A DNA stretch of 64,000 bases from Erysipelotrichaceae bacterium (GCA_017419165.1 JAFOLW010000073.1:1-64000), one strand, 5' to 3'. Positions 42,701-51,881 are shown, counted from the stretch's first letter. Notes: generated from the letters alone by a model not told the origin. Numbers and translations are program-made.

Positions 42701-43934
42701 ACTGCGTCCCGAGCACCTCGATGACATCCTCGGCCAGAAGAAGCTGGTCGGGGAGAACGGGATCTTGCGAAAATGCGTGGAACAGGGGCAGATGTTTTCT
42801 GCGATCTTTTTCGGTCCGCCGGGTACCGGCAAGACGACGACGGCCAGGGTCATCGCGAGTGAACTGAAGCGTCCTTACCGGCGTTTCAATGCGGTGACCG
42901 GCAACAAGAAAGACCTCGATCAGATCTTCATCGAAGCCGGGATGTCCGGTCAGCTGATCCTGATCTGCGATGAGGTCCACCGGCTCAACAAAGACAAACA
43001 GGACCTCCTTCTTCCGCACGTGGAAGACGGTTCGATCCTGCTGATCGGTGCCACGACAGCCAACCCTTATCATTCGATCAATCCGGCCATCCGTTCGCGC
43101 TGTCATCTGTTTGAATTCGAAAAGCTGAGCGATGAGGACATCAAGGAAGGTCTCCTGCATGCCCTGAAGGCAGAAGAGGGACTTAATGGCGGGTACGAGA
43201 TCGATGAAGATGCGCTGCAGCTGATCTGCGACTGCGTCAACGGCGACATCCGTTTCGCCTTGAACATCCTGGAGATCTCGGCGATCTTGTGCAGGGATCA
43301 TCACATCGACAGGGATACCGTTGCGCTCAACTGCAAAAACGTCAACAACCGTTCCTTCGGTTCGCAAGACGGCTACTACGATCTGCTTTCGGGTTTTCAG
43401 AAATCCATCCGCGGTTCCGATGCCAATGCCGCCTTGTACTATCTGGCGCTGCTGGCCCAGACCGGAGATGTGACTTCGATCTGCCGGCGTCTTCTGGTCA
43501 TCGCCTACGAGGACATCGGCCTGGCCAATCCGCAGCTGGCTTCGCGGACTTACGCGGCATGTCAGGCGGCGGAATATACGGGTTTTCCGGAAGCCATCAT
43601 CCCTTTGGGGATCCATGTCATCGATCTGTGCCTGTCACCGAAATCGCGGACGGGCATGGATGCCATACATAAGGCGGAAGACATCGTAAACGCCAAAGCC
43701 TATGAGATGCCCAAATATCTGAAGCTGACACCGGTCGGTCTGTCTGCCGATGAAAGATATTCTTATGAACGTTATGACTGTTTCCACAAGATACAGTATC
43801 TGCCGGAAGAGCTCAAGGATCTCGACCTGTTCCCGGACTTCAATGCCAACCGCTATGAGCAGCAGCTGAAAGCGGTCTATGAGGAACTCAAGAAAAACAA
43901 AAGGACTTCAGACCTGAAAGGACTTTACAGATGA
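42678..43934 (+). CDS. rarA: Replication-associated recombination protein A
   Basis: A 418-residue AAA+ ATPase of the clamp-loader-related RarA/MgsA/WRNIP1 family, acting at stalled replication forks. Walker A is GPPGTGKTT near residue 48, Walker B ICDEVHRL, and sensor 1 ATTANPYHSINPAIRSRC. The C-terminal oligomerisation region contains YLPEELKD. It overlaps the HAD gene upstream and acpS downstream. Confidence 0.94.
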   Translation: MRQPLAHRLRPEHLDDILGQKKLVGENGILRKCVEQGQMFSAIFFGPPGTGKTTTARVIASELKRPYRRFNAVTGNKKDLDQIFIEAGMSGQLILICDEVHRLNKDKQDLLLPHVEDGSILLIGATTANPYHSINPAIRSRCHLFEFEKLSDEDIKEGLLHALKAEEGLNGGYEIDEDALQLICDCVNGDIRFALNILEISAILCRDHHIDRDTVALNCKNVNNRSFGSQDGYYDLLSGFQKSIRGSDANAALYYLALLAQTGDVTSICRRLLVIAYEDIGLANPQLASRTYAACQAAEYTGFPEAIIPLGIHVIDLCLSPKSRTGMDAIHKAEDIVNAKAYEMPKYLKLTPVGLSADERYSYERYDCFHKIQYLPEELKDLDLFPDFNANRYEQQLKAVYEELKKNKRTSDLKGLYR

Positions 43935-44266
43935 TCTTAGGAATCGGAACCGACATCGTCGACATCTCCCGGGTGCGGAAAGCGATCTCGAACGCGTTTT
44001 TAGCCAAAGTGCTCTCCGGGGAAGAACTGGAAAAGGCGGCGTCGATGAGCGAAGAACGAAAGATACAGTTCACCGCCGGTCGTTTTGCCGCCAAGGAAGC
44101 GATCATCAAAGCGCTCAGCGGTCATGAAGTACCGGATCTGCGCGATCTGAACATCACCAACAACGAAAAAGGAAAACCGGAGATCGTCTACAAGGACTAC
44201 AAGCTTGAGATCTCGATCTCCCATGAGAAAGATTATGCGATCGCTTTTGCGGTCCTGCAGGACTGA
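43931..44266 (+). CDS. acpS: Holo-ACP synthase
   Basis: Transfers 4'-phosphopantetheine from CoA to acyl carrier protein, needed for fatty-acid synthesis. The 111-residue chain is at the short end of the family but has GIGTDIVDISR and RFAAKEAIIKAL, which hold the magnesium and substrate residues, and the closing SISHEKDYAIA. It overlaps rarA by four bases (ATGA). Confidence 0.94.
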   Translation: MILGIGTDIVDISRVRKAISNAFLAKVLSGEELEKAASMSEERKIQFTAGRFAAKEAIIKALSGHEVPDLRDLNITNNEKGKPEIVYKDYKLEISISHEKDYAIAFAVLQD

Positions 44267-44277
44267 GAGGGGGAGAT

Positions 44278-45444
44278 ATGAAATTCGTCAGAAAAAAAGA
44301 GAATACGGAACGATATGTCGACACGATCTTTTCGGTCGTGAATGCCGCCAAGGCCGATCCGCTGGCCATCAATGCGACGGCCGGCTGTCTTTATGATGAG
44401 GAAGGAAAGCTTCTGACGTTCAAATGCGTCTATGACGCCGAAAAAACGATACAGCCGGCGAAGCGGGCGGCTTACGCGTCTTCGCCTTCCGGCAATGCCG
44501 ATTATATCGATACGATCTCGAAATTCGTCCTGGACGGCCGGGTCAAAAACCATCATCGGGCGATCGCCACGCCCGGCGGGACCGGTGCCATTGCGACAGC
44601 GGTCACGTCCTGTCTTGATGAAGGCGATACGATCCTGTATCCGCAGATCGCCTGGGGCAACTACAAGGTCATCGCGGCGGAGCACAATCTGAGATCTCTG
44701 ACTTACGATGTCTATGATCTCGGGGACCTGTTTGAGAAGATCGATTCGATCGACGGCAAAGTCTTCCTGATCATCAACTCGCCTTGCCAGAATCCTTTGG
44801 GCCAGGCTTACAGCTATGAGGAATGGAAAAAGATCATCGGCAAGCTCGATTCCCTGGATAAGGAAGTCGTCCTATTGTGCGACATCGCCTATATCGATTA
44901 TGCGGACGGCGATCCGAAAGCCTACTTCCCGCTCTTCGATTCGATCGGCGATCACATCCTGGTGCTTCTTTGCGCTTCCTGTTCCAAAGCGTTCTCCTAT
45001 TACGGACAGAGGCTCGGTGCTCTGATCGCGGTCAACAACGACGAAGAGTTCCTGGATCATTACATCAATCTCTGTTCAAGACTGGCCAGAGCGACCTGGT
45101 CCAACCTCAACAATGCCGCCATGATCAACATCGCCCAGGTGCTCAGCGAGCATCGGAAAGAATACGATGAGGAGCTTCTCGCGGCGAAGAAGATGCTGAA
45201 AGAGAGGACCGACCTGTTCATTGGACAAGCAAAAGAATGTGCGTTAGAATTGTATACGTCTTGCGGCGGTTTCTTCGTGACCATAGCGTATGATGACAAC
45301 AAGAAACGCGATGAGGATCATCAAAAGCTCATCGATCATCATATCTACACGATCAAGGTCAACAAGGGCATCCGGGTCGGACTGTGTTCCGTTCCGCTGA
45401 AGACCGTCGACGGGCTCGCGTATAAAATAAAGGAACTTATCTGA
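44278..45444 (+). CDS. Class I/II aminotransferase (aspartate/aromatic type)
   Basis: A 388-residue PLP enzyme. The PLP Lys lies in SCSKAFSYYGQRLG, with DIAYIDY and NSPCQNPLG for cofactor and substrate contacts. Sequence style is closer to the aspartate/tyrosine aminotransferase group than to the second aminotransferase at 46518. GGGGGAG precedes the ATG. Amino donor and acceptor not determined. It overlaps the GtrA gene by one base. Confidence 0.85.
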   Translation: MKFVRKKENTERYVDTIFSVVNAAKADPLAINATAGCLYDEEGKLLTFKCVYDAEKTIQPAKRAAYASSPSGNADYIDTISKFVLDGRVKNHHRAIATPGGTGAIATAVTSCLDEGDTILYPQIAWGNYKVIAAEHNLRSLTYDVYDLGDLFEKIDSIDGKVFLIINSPCQNPLGQAYSYEEWKKIIGKLDSLDKEVVLLCDIAYIDYADGDPKAYFPLFDSIGDHILVLLCASCSKAFSYYGQRLGALIAVNNDEEFLDHYINLCSRLARATWSNLNNAAMINIAQVLSEHRKEYDEELLAAKKMLKERTDLFIGQAKECALELYTSCGGFFVTIAYDDNKKRDEDHQKLIDHHIYTIKVNKGIRVGLCSVPLKTVDGLAYKIKELI

Positions 45445-45944
45445 TGGAAGAAAACAAAAACATACAGGACGTTCAGGACGTCAACAACAAACCGCAGTTT
45501 GCGATCTTTGACTGGATCGTCTCATTACCTGTCATCCGCATCGTCAAACCGCTTTACGAATGGAAGAAAGCTTTCTGGATCTATTGCTTCCTAGGCTTTG
45601 TATCCACGGTCTCCAACTACGTCTTCACGATCGTCTTATCGAGGACGTTCAATCTCTACGGCTCGGTCGCCAACATCATCGCCTGGATGATGTCGACGCT
45701 GATCTCGTTCGTGCTGTTCAGGTATTTCTACTTTGACCGGACCAACAATTCGTTTTTCAATGAACTGGTGAAGTTCGCTTCCGCGCGTATCTTCACACTG
45801 GGTGTCGAGGAACTTTCGATCCTGGTCTTCGTCGATATCCTGAAATTCGATATCCGTATCATCAAACTGATCCTGATCCCGGTCACGGCGATCTTGAATT
45901 ATTTCATCTCGAAGATCTTCGTCTTCAAGAACAAGGAAGAATAA
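45444..45944 (+). CDS. GtrA family membrane protein
   Basis: A 166-residue protein with four hydrophobic helices after a polar N-terminus of about 45 residues. FLGFVSTVSNYVFTIVL and the closing NYFISKIFVFKN are typical of GtrA proteins, which help move lipid-linked sugars across the membrane for glycosylation of surface polymers. A glycosyltransferase partner is not adjacent. Terminator follows. Confidence 0.85.
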   Translation: MEENKNIQDVQDVNNKPQFAIFDWIVSLPVIRIVKPLYEWKKAFWIYCFLGFVSTVSNYVFTIVLSRTFNLYGSVANIIAWMMSTLISFVLFRYFYFDRTNNSFFNELVKFASARIFTLGVEELSILVFVDILKFDIRIIKLILIPVTAILNYFISKIFVFKNKEE

Positions 45945-45952
45945 TAAACAGG

Positions 45953-45983
45953 CAGCCCGTAAGTTCATCTTGCGGGCTGTTTT
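45953..45983 (+). terminator. Intrinsic terminator
   Basis: An 11-bp stem (45953-45963 with 45969-45979) with a TTCAT loop and T run. Confidence 0.88.
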
Positions 45984-46010
45984 GTAAAAGTGAAACTATG
46001 GTGATAAAAT
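45982..46010 (+). promoter_or_regulatory. Promoter of Lrp/aminotransferase pair
   Basis: TTGTAA (45982-45987) and TAAAAT (46005-46010) with a 17-base spacer. The -35 overlaps the T run of the upstream terminator. Confidence 0.6.
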
Positions 46011-46038
46011 TGATTCAAAATACAGTGAGGTACTGTCT

Positions 46039-46521
46039 ATGAACGAATTACTGAAACTGATCGAAAACAATGCACGGTTTGAAGCGAAAGATCTGGCGGC
46101 TTGTCTGGGGGAAGAGGAAGACAAGACACTGGAGACGCTGGAGCGCTACCGCAAAGAAGGCATCATCGCCGGTTATCATACCATCATCAACTGGGAGAAG
46201 GCCGATGTCGAGATCTCCAAGGCGATCATCTTCGTCAGCTGCGTTCCGGAACGTGTCGCCGGTTATGACAAGATCGCCGAGCGGATCTCCCGTTATCCGG
46301 AAGTCGAATCTCTGTATCTGATCTCCGGAAAAGCGGAGTTCTTGCTGCAGGTCAACGGCAAGAACATGCGTGAAGTCTCCAATTTCGTGGCACATAAACT
46401 CGCGCCGACGGAAGGGGTCAACGGCACGGAGACGATGTTCGTGCTCAAGGAATACAAGAAATACGGCGTCTCTTTCTTTGAAGAGACGGGCGAAGGTGAA
46501 AGGCTTCTGGTGACGCCATGA
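46039..46521 (+). CDS. Lrp/AsnC-family regulator
   Basis: A 160-residue regulator: an N-terminal helix-turn-helix (about 1-50) that is rather divergent and a C-terminal RAM ligand domain (SKAIIFVSCVPERVAGYDKI, VESLYLISGKAEFLLQV). Lrp proteins sense amino acids. It overlaps the aminotransferase start by four bases, so it likely tunes that gene. GAGGT before the ATG. Confidence 0.85.
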   Translation: MNELLKLIENNARFEAKDLAACLGEEEDKTLETLERYRKEGIIAGYHTIINWEKADVEISKAIIFVSCVPERVAGYDKIAERISRYPEVESLYLISGKAEFLLQVNGKNMREVSNFVAHKLAPTEGVNGTETMFVLKEYKKYGVSFFEETGEGERLLVTP

Positions 46522-47684
46522 TTTTCGACGAAGAGATCAATCAGACCATCCGTTTCATGAAGCCGAGCGGCATCCGCAAGTTTTTTGATATTGCCGCAAC
46601 GAAAAAAGGCGTCGTCTCTTTAGGCGTCGGCGAACCGGATTTCATCACGCCATGGCACATCCGGGAGGCGGCTATCCATGCGATCGAAAAAGGGCGGACG
46701 TTCTATACCGGAAACAAAGGCCTTCCTGTTTTGCAGGAGGCGATCTGCGATTATTACAGGCGTAAATTCAATGTCACCTACGATCCCAGAGAGAACGTCA
46801 TGGTCACGGTCGGCGGATCCGAGGGCATCGACGTCGTTTTGAGAGCTTTGTGTCAGCCGGGTGATGAAGTCATCCTGCCGACACCGGCTTATGTGGCTTA
46901 TGCGGCGATCATCGAGATGGCCGGAGCCAAGGTCGTCGAAGTGGAGCTCAAGGAAGAAGAACGCTTCAAGCTGACGCCGGAGGCACTGAAGGCTGCGATA
47001 ACGGAAAAGACCAAGGCCGTCATCCTCAACTTCCCGGGCAATCCGACCGGCGGCGTCATGAGCAGGGAAGACTACGCCGGGATCGTTCCGATCTTAAAAG
47101 AAAGCGGGATCTTTGCGATCACCGATGAGATCTATGCGGAACTCACATATGAGGGAAAACACGTCTCTCTGGCGGAATATGACGAAGTCAAAGACCGGAC
47201 GGTCGTCATCAACGGCTTTTCCAAGGCATATTCGATGACCGGCTACCGTATCGGCTATATCCTTGCCCACAAGGATCTGATCGAAATGTTCAACAAGGTC
47301 CATCAGTATACGATCATGTGTGCCAGCACACCGTCGCAATACGCGGCGATCGAAGCGGCATACAACGGCGACGACGACATCGAGGAGATGTTCATGAGTT
47401 TCCGCCACCGGCGCAACTACATCGTCAAGGAACTCAACCGCATCGGTCTCAAGACCCATATGCCGGAGGGAGCCTTCTATGTCTTCCCGTCCGTCAAGTG
47501 CAGCGGCATGAGTTCGCAGGAATTCTGTGAGAAACTGCTGGACGAGGAGAACCTGGCGCTGGTCCCGGGCGATGCCTTCGGCCAGGCGGGAGAAGGCTAT
47601 GTGCGTATCTCCTATGCCTATTCGCTCGAGGAGATCAAGACCGCGATCGAAAAGCTGGAACACTTTTTGGCCGTCCATTCCTAA
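46518..47684 (+). CDS. PatA-type aminotransferase
   Basis: A 388-residue class I PLP aminotransferase of the fold-type I gamma group. VSLGVGEPDF, NFPGNPTG and the PLP Lys in GFSKAYSMTGYRIG are present. Relatives act on aspartate, N-acetyl-diaminopimelate or aromatic amino acids. The pairing with an Lrp-type regulator is common for this group. Confidence 0.88.
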   Translation: MIFDEEINQTIRFMKPSGIRKFFDIAATKKGVVSLGVGEPDFITPWHIREAAIHAIEKGRTFYTGNKGLPVLQEAICDYYRRKFNVTYDPRENVMVTVGGSEGIDVVLRALCQPGDEVILPTPAYVAYAAIIEMAGAKVVEVELKEEERFKLTPEALKAAITEKTKAVILNFPGNPTGGVMSREDYAGIVPILKESGIFAITDEIYAELTYEGKHVSLAEYDEVKDRTVVINGFSKAYSMTGYRIGYILAHKDLIEMFNKVHQYTIMCASTPSQYAAIEAAYNGDDDIEEMFMSFRHRRNYIVKELNRIGLKTHMPEGAFYVFPSVKCSGMSSQEFCEKLLDEENLALVPGDAFGQAGEGYVRISYAYSLEEIKTAIEKLEHFLAVHS

Positions 47685-47703
47685 GGAACGAAAGTTCCTT
47701 TTT
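47683..47703 (+). terminator. Intrinsic terminator
   Basis: AAGGAAC-GAAA-GTTCCTT plus TTT, overlapping the stop codon of the aminotransferase. Confidence 0.75.
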
Positions 47704-47739
47704 AAATGGCATATAATGATGATAAGGAAGGTGAAACAT

Positions 47740-48747
47740 ATGAAGATAGGCGTACTTGGAGCCGGGACCTGGGGCATGGCTTTGGCCAGGATGCTGGCGA
47801 ACGATGAATATGAAGTGACCGTATGGTCGGCGATCGAAAGCGAGATCGATGAGCTCTCTTCTTCAAGAGTCCATAAAAACCTGCCGGGCATGGTGATCCC
47901 TGACAGCATCGTCTTCACCAAAGAGATCCGGGAAGTCTGCAAGGACAAGGACATCCTTTTGTCTGCCGTTCCTTCGGTCTTTGTCAGAGGAACGATGGAA
48001 AAAGCGGCACCGTTCATTCCGGATGGGCAGATCATCGTCGATGTGGCCAAGGGCATCGAAGCCAGTACGCTGTTCACGATGTCACAGGTCATCGAAGATG
48101 TGCTTTCCGACGGGAAACACGGCAATGTGAAAGTCGTCGCCTTATCGGGACCGACGCATGCCGAGGAAGTGGCGAAAGACCTGCCGACGACGATCGTTTC
48201 CGCCTGTAAGGACATGACGGCGGCGGAAAAGGTCCAGGACATCTTCATGAACACCTGCATGCGCGTCTACACCAACAAGGACGTACTGGGCATCGAGCTG
48301 TGCGGTGCTCTGAAGAACATCATCGCTCTGGCTTCCGGTATCTCTGCCGGCTTAGGCTACGGCGACAATGCCAAAGCGGCGATCATCACCCGCGGCATGG
48401 TCGAGATGACCAGGCTCGGTCTGGCGATGGGTGCCGACAAGCAGACCTTTGCCGGACTGGCCGGTATCGGTGACCTGATCGTCACGGCGACCTCCATGCA
48501 TTCGCGCAACAACCGCTGCGGCATCCTGATCGGCCAAGGGGTTCCGCCCAAAGAGGCAGTCAAACAGGTCGGCATGGTCGTCGAAGGCGTCAATGCGCTG
48601 CCGGCAGCGATGCGGCTGATCGAAAAATACGGGATCGAAATGCCGATCACTTCGATGGTCAATGCGATCGTAAATGAAAAAGTCTCTCCGGCAAGTGCCG
48701 TCAATGCATTGATGCAGAGAGACAAGAAGAACGAAATGGATCTGTGA
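47740..48747 (+). CDS. gpsA: Glycerol-3-phosphate dehydrogenase (NAD(P)+)
   Basis: Reduces dihydroxyacetone phosphate to sn-glycerol-3-phosphate, the backbone for phospholipids. The 335-residue chain begins MKIGVLGAGTWGMALA (Rossmann GxGxxG) and contains ALSGPTHAEEVAK, LCGALKNIIALASG (catalytic Lys) and AGIGDLIVTATS. ATG 47740 is chosen because AAGGAAGGTG precedes it; the frame is open far upstream without support. TATAAT at 47712-47717. It overlaps the GNAT gene by one base. Confidence 0.96.
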   Translation: MKIGVLGAGTWGMALARMLANDEYEVTVWSAIESEIDELSSSRVHKNLPGMVIPDSIVFTKEIREVCKDKDILLSAVPSVFVRGTMEKAAPFIPDGQIIVDVAKGIEASTLFTMSQVIEDVLSDGKHGNVKVVALSGPTHAEEVAKDLPTTIVSACKDMTAAEKVQDIFMNTCMRVYTNKDVLGIELCGALKNIIALASGISAGLGYGDNAKAAIITRGMVEMTRLGLAMGADKQTFAGLAGIGDLIVTATSMHSRNNRCGILIGQGVPPKEAVKQVGMVVEGVNALPAAMRLIEKYGIEMPITSMVNAIVNEKVSPASAVNALMQRDKKNEMDL

Positions 48748-49256
48748 TGATCGAAACGAAAGATCTCCTGCTGGATAAGGCGAAGCTCGCCGATCACAAA
48801 AAGATGTATGAAAACGTCTGGCGGCACAAAGAAGCTGCCCGTTACATGTTCTGGAGGATCAGCGAAGAGGAGAGCGACGCTCTGCCCCGTATGGAAAGGA
48901 CGATCGCTTTTCAGAAAGATCACGATACTTATCTGATCTATGAAAAGAAAAGCGGCGAACCGATCGGTTTTGCCGGCATGGAGCGGGTCGATGAGACGAC
49001 CGTCCGGGAAGAAGGGATCTGTCTGGGGCCGGATTTCATTTCTAGAGGCTACGGGAAACAGGTCTTACAGGCATTGATCGAGCGGGGAAGACAAGTCTAT
49101 CAGGCGGAAAACTTCCTGTATTCCTGCCGGAAAGAAAACACGGCTTCGCGGAAGCTGGCGGAAAGCTTCGGCTTCACAAAGACCGGAGAAGAAGAAAAAG
49201 AAGATCCCCGGGACGGATCTTCCTATACGATGTATCATTTCAAAAAGAAGATCTGA
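48747..49256 (+). CDS. GNAT acetyltransferase (RimJ/RimL-like)
   Basis: A 169-residue GNAT. The acetyl-CoA loop is GPDFISRGYGKQVLQALI (RGxGxx pattern) and the closing NTASRKLAESFGF is typical. Its target amine is unknown; ribosomal-protein or small-molecule substrates occur in this group. TGATG overlap with gpsA; a GTG one codon earlier is also possible. Confidence 0.85.
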   Translation: MIETKDLLLDKAKLADHKKMYENVWRHKEAARYMFWRISEEESDALPRMERTIAFQKDHDTYLIYEKKSGEPIGFAGMERVDETTVREEGICLGPDFISRGYGKQVLQALIERGRQVYQAENFLYSCRKENTASRKLAESFGFTKTGEEEKEDPRDGSSYTMYHFKKKI

Positions 49257-49271
49257 CGGTCTTCTTTTTTT
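49242..49271. terminator. Bidirectional terminator
   Basis: AAAAAGAAGA and TCTTCTTTTT pair around the GNAT stop region. A and T runs on both sides serve the GNAT gene and the opposing dehydrogenase gene. Confidence 0.85.
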
Positions 49272-49281
49272 CATTGCGGGA

Positions 49282-50763
49282 TCAGTCTCTGCGGTAAAGA
49301 TCCCGGGTGTAGACTTTTTCTTTCACGTCATCCAGACAGCTGTCGTAGCGGTTGGCAATGATCGCCTTGGACTTCTTTTTGAATCTGTTCAGATTGTTGA
49401 CGACTTTGGAACCGAAGAAGGTGTCTCCGTCTTTGAGTGTCGGCTCATAGATGATGACTTTCGCACCTTTTGCCTTGATGCGTTTCATGACGCCCTGTAT
49501 CGAGGATTGGCGGAAATTGTCGGAATTGGCTTTCATCGTCAGGCGGTAGACACCGATGATGACTTCCTTTTCCTTATCGGCATCGTACTGTGCGGAATTG
49601 CCATAGGTCCCGGCCAGATCCAGGACCCGGTCGGCAATGAAGTCCTTGCGGGTGCGGTTGGATTCCACGATGGCTTCGATGAGGTTTTCCGGCACATCTT
49701 CGAAATTGGCCAGAAGCTGTTTGGTGTCTTTCGGCAGGCAATAGCCGCCATAACCGAAGGACGGGTTGTTGTAGTGGGTACCGATGCGCGGATCCAGACA
49801 GACGCCGTCGATGATCGAACGGGTGTCGAGCCCCTTGGTCTCGGCATAGGTGTCCAGTTCGTTGAAATACGAGACGCGAAGTGCCAGATAGGTATTGGCG
49901 AACAGTTTCACCGCTTCGGCTTCCGTGATGCCCATGATGCGGGTCTCGATGTCGCTCTTGAGCGCTCCCTGCGATAAGAGCGTTATGAATTCTTCCGCCG
50001 CTTTCCTGTTTTCTTCGTTTTCAAGATCGGCACCGACGATGATGCGGGAAGGATAGAGGTTGTCATACAGGGCTTTGGATTCTCTAAGGAATTCCGGGGA
50101 GAACAAGATCCTGTCGCAGTTTTTGCGTTTCCTGAGTTTTCGGGTGTAGCCGACCGGAACGGTGGACTTGATGATGATGAAAGCGTCAGGATTGCAGTCC
50201 AGGATCAGATCGACGACCGTCTCTACGGCGGAAGTATCGAAGTGGTTCTTCTGTGGATCGTAATTGGTCGGTGCGGCAACGATCACGTAATCGGCATCCT
50301 TGTAGGCCGACCGCGCATCGAGCGTTGCGGTCAGATGCAGATCTTTGTTTTTCAGGTAGTCTTCAAGATAATCGTCCTGGATCGGCGATCTTCTTTGATT
50401 GATCAGATCGACTTTTTCTTTGACGATGTCGACGGCTTTGACTTGATTGTGCTGGGCGAGCAGTACGGCGACCGAAAGGCCGACATAGCCTGTGCCGGCG
50501 ACGGCGATCTTCTTGCATAGCACCGTTTCTTCCGCGGGGACTTCTTCCTGCGGTTTTTCCAGGATCTCATCGAGGCCGATCTTCAAGGTGTCCATCAGAT
50601 CTTCCAGCTGCCCGATCGAAGGCATGTAAGTCCCGTTTTCGATCTTGGAGATCATGGCGCGGTTGATATGCGTGATCTCAGAAAGATCGCTCTGGGACAG
50701 CGATAGCTTTTCTCTTTTCGTTCTTATGGTTTTGGACAGTAGGTCCTGTTTGATTCTTCGCAT
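49282..50763 (-). CDS. Xre-type HTH fused to UDP-glucose 6-dehydrogenase
   Basis: A 493-residue fusion. Residues about 8-65 are a Cro/C1-type helix-turn-helix ([20 protein letters not shown], then [13 protein letters not shown]). After a short acidic linker (PQEEVPAEE), residues 84-493 form a nucleotide-sugar dehydrogenase with Rossmann GTGYVG (90-95), [23 protein letters not shown], and catalytic Cys342 in [10 protein letters not shown]. The enzyme part would oxidise UDP-glucose (or a close UDP-sugar) to the uronate with two NAD+. ATG 50763 has AAGGAGG just upstream, so the fusion is genuine and in frame. Together with two palindromes upstream, it looks like an enzyme that regulates its own gene and the divergent epimerase. 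Confidence 0.92.
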   Translation of the reverse strand: MRRIKQDLLSKTIRTKREKLSLSQSDLSEITHINRAMISKIENGTYMPSIGQLEDLMDTLKIGLDEILEKPQEEVPAEETVLCKKIAVAGTGYVGLSVAVLLAQHNQVKAVDIVKEKVDLINQRRSPIQDDYLEDYLKNKDLHLTATLDARSAYKDADYVIVAAPTNYDPQKNHFDTSAVETVVDLILDCNPDAFIIIKSTVPVGYTRKLRKRKNCDRILFSPEFLRESKALYDNLYPSRIIVGADLENEENRKAAEEFITLLSQGALKSDIETRIMGITEAEAVKLFANTYLALRVSYFNELDTYAETKGLDTRSIIDGVCLDPRIGTHYNNPSFGYGGYCLPKDTKQLLANFEDVPENLIEAIVESNRTRKDFIADRVLDLAGTYGNSAQYDADKEKEVIIGVYRLTMKANSDNFRQSSIQGVMKRIKAKGAKVIIYEPTLKDGDTFFGSKVVNNLNRFKKKSKAIIANRYDSCLDDVKEKVYTRDLYRRD

Positions 50764-50782
50764 GAGGTGTTCCTCCTTCATT

Positions 50783-50801
50783 ATGTTATTAAAAATAACA
50801 T
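50783..50801. promoter_or_regulatory. Palindromic operator 1
   Basis: ATGTTA-N7-TAACAT, a perfect 6+6 dyad, 20 bases upstream of the dehydrogenase ATG and next to its ribosome site. Same half-sites and spacing as operator 2. Probably bound by the HTH domain of the fusion protein. Confidence 0.75.
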
Positions 50802-50825
50802 TTTTATTCAATATGAAAAATTATA

Positions 50826-50844
50826 ATGTTATCAATTGTAACAT
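50826..50844. promoter_or_regulatory. Palindromic operator 2
   Basis: Second ATGTTA-N7-TAACAT. Its centre is 43 bases from the first, close to four helical turns, so both face the same side of DNA. It covers the -35 box of the epimerase promoter. Confidence 0.75.
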
Positions 50845-50864
50845 CAGCTTTTCTGTTGTATGAT
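50836..50864 (+). promoter_or_regulatory. Epimerase promoter giving a leaderless mRNA
   Basis: TTGTAA (50836-50841), 17-base spacer, TATGAT (50859-50864). Transcription would start at about 50871, exactly at the ATG of the epimerase, which has no Shine-Dalgarno. Confidence 0.7.
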
Positions 50865-50870
50865 AAAGCT

Positions 50871-51881
50871 ATGCTGAATCAGAAAACGATACTCATTACC
50901 GGAAGCTGCGGCTTCATCGGTTCCAACTTATGTAAGAGACTGTTGAACGATGTGAAGGATCTGCGCATCATCGGTGTCGACAACATGAACGACTATTACG
51001 AAGTCTCATTGAAGGAATACCGCCTGAAACAGATCGAAGCTCTCGGAAGGGACTTCATCTTCATCAAGGGCGACATTTCCGACCGGGACTTTGTCGAAGG
51101 TCTGTTTGAGGAACACAAGATCGACCTCGTCGTCAATCTGGCGGCACAGGCCGGCGTGCGTTATTCGATCGATCATCCGGATACCTATATCGGATCCAAC
51201 ATCATCGGTTTCTACAATATCCTGGAGACTTTGCGGAAGCACCCGGTCGAACATCTGGTCTATGCTTCCAGTTCTTCGGTCTACGGCGGCAATACGAAAG
51301 TCCCGTTCTCGACCGATGACAAGGTCGATCACCCGGTGTCTTTGTATGCGGCCACCAAGAAGACCAATGAGCTGATGGCTTATACCTATACCCATCTTTA
51401 CGGCATCAAGTCGACGGGTCTGCGCTTCTTCACGGTCTACGGTCCGGCGGGACGTCCGGATATGGCTTACTTCTCGTTCACGCGGAAACTGCTGAACGGC
51501 GAGAAGATCAGGATCTTCAACTATGGCAAGTGCGAGCGTGACTTCACTTATGTCGACGATATCGTTGAGGGCATCGTCCGGATCCTGGATAAGGGTCCCA
51601 AGGACGATTACAATCTTTACAATATCGGCAACCATCATCCGGAGAATCTCATGGATTTCGTCTATACGCTGGGCGCTTGTCTGAAAGAGAACGGTCTGCT
51701 GGATAAAGATTTCGATCTGGATGCCCATATGGAGCTCACGGAGATGCAGCCCGGGGATGTGCCGGTGACGTATGCCGATACGGCGCCGCTGAGGGAGGAT
51801 TACGGTTTTCAGCCTTCCACTTCCTTAAAACAGGGGCTGTCAAGATTCGCTGAATGGTACAAGGGATACTACAAAAAATAG
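50871..51881 (+). CDS. NAD-dependent epimerase, UDP-glucuronate 4-epimerase type
   Basis: A 336-residue short-chain dehydrogenase/epimerase. The NAD loop is TGSCGFIGSNL. The catalytic triad region has ASSSSVYGGNTKVPF and SLYAATKKTNE (YxxxK). RFFTVYGPAGRPDMAYFSFT and KCERDFTYVDDIVEG are characteristic of UDP-glucuronate 4-epimerases, which make UDP-galacturonate for surface polymers. The divergent gene makes its likely substrate, UDP-glucuronate. Translation probably starts from a leaderless mRNA. Its stop lies in a terminator stem. Confidence 0.9.
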   Translation: MLNQKTILITGSCGFIGSNLCKRLLNDVKDLRIIGVDNMNDYYEVSLKEYRLKQIEALGRDFIFIKGDISDRDFVEGLFEEHKIDLVVNLAAQAGVRYSIDHPDTYIGSNIIGFYNILETLRKHPVEHLVYASSSSVYGGNTKVPFSTDDKVDHPVSLYAATKKTNELMAYTYTHLYGIKSTGLRFFTVYGPAGRPDMAYFSFTRKLLNGEKIRIFNYGKCERDFTYVDDIVEGIVRILDKGPKDDYNLYNIGNHHPENLMDFVYTLGACLKENGLLDKDFDLDAHMELTEMQPGDVPVTYADTAPLREDYGFQPSTSLKQGLSRFAEWYKGYYKK

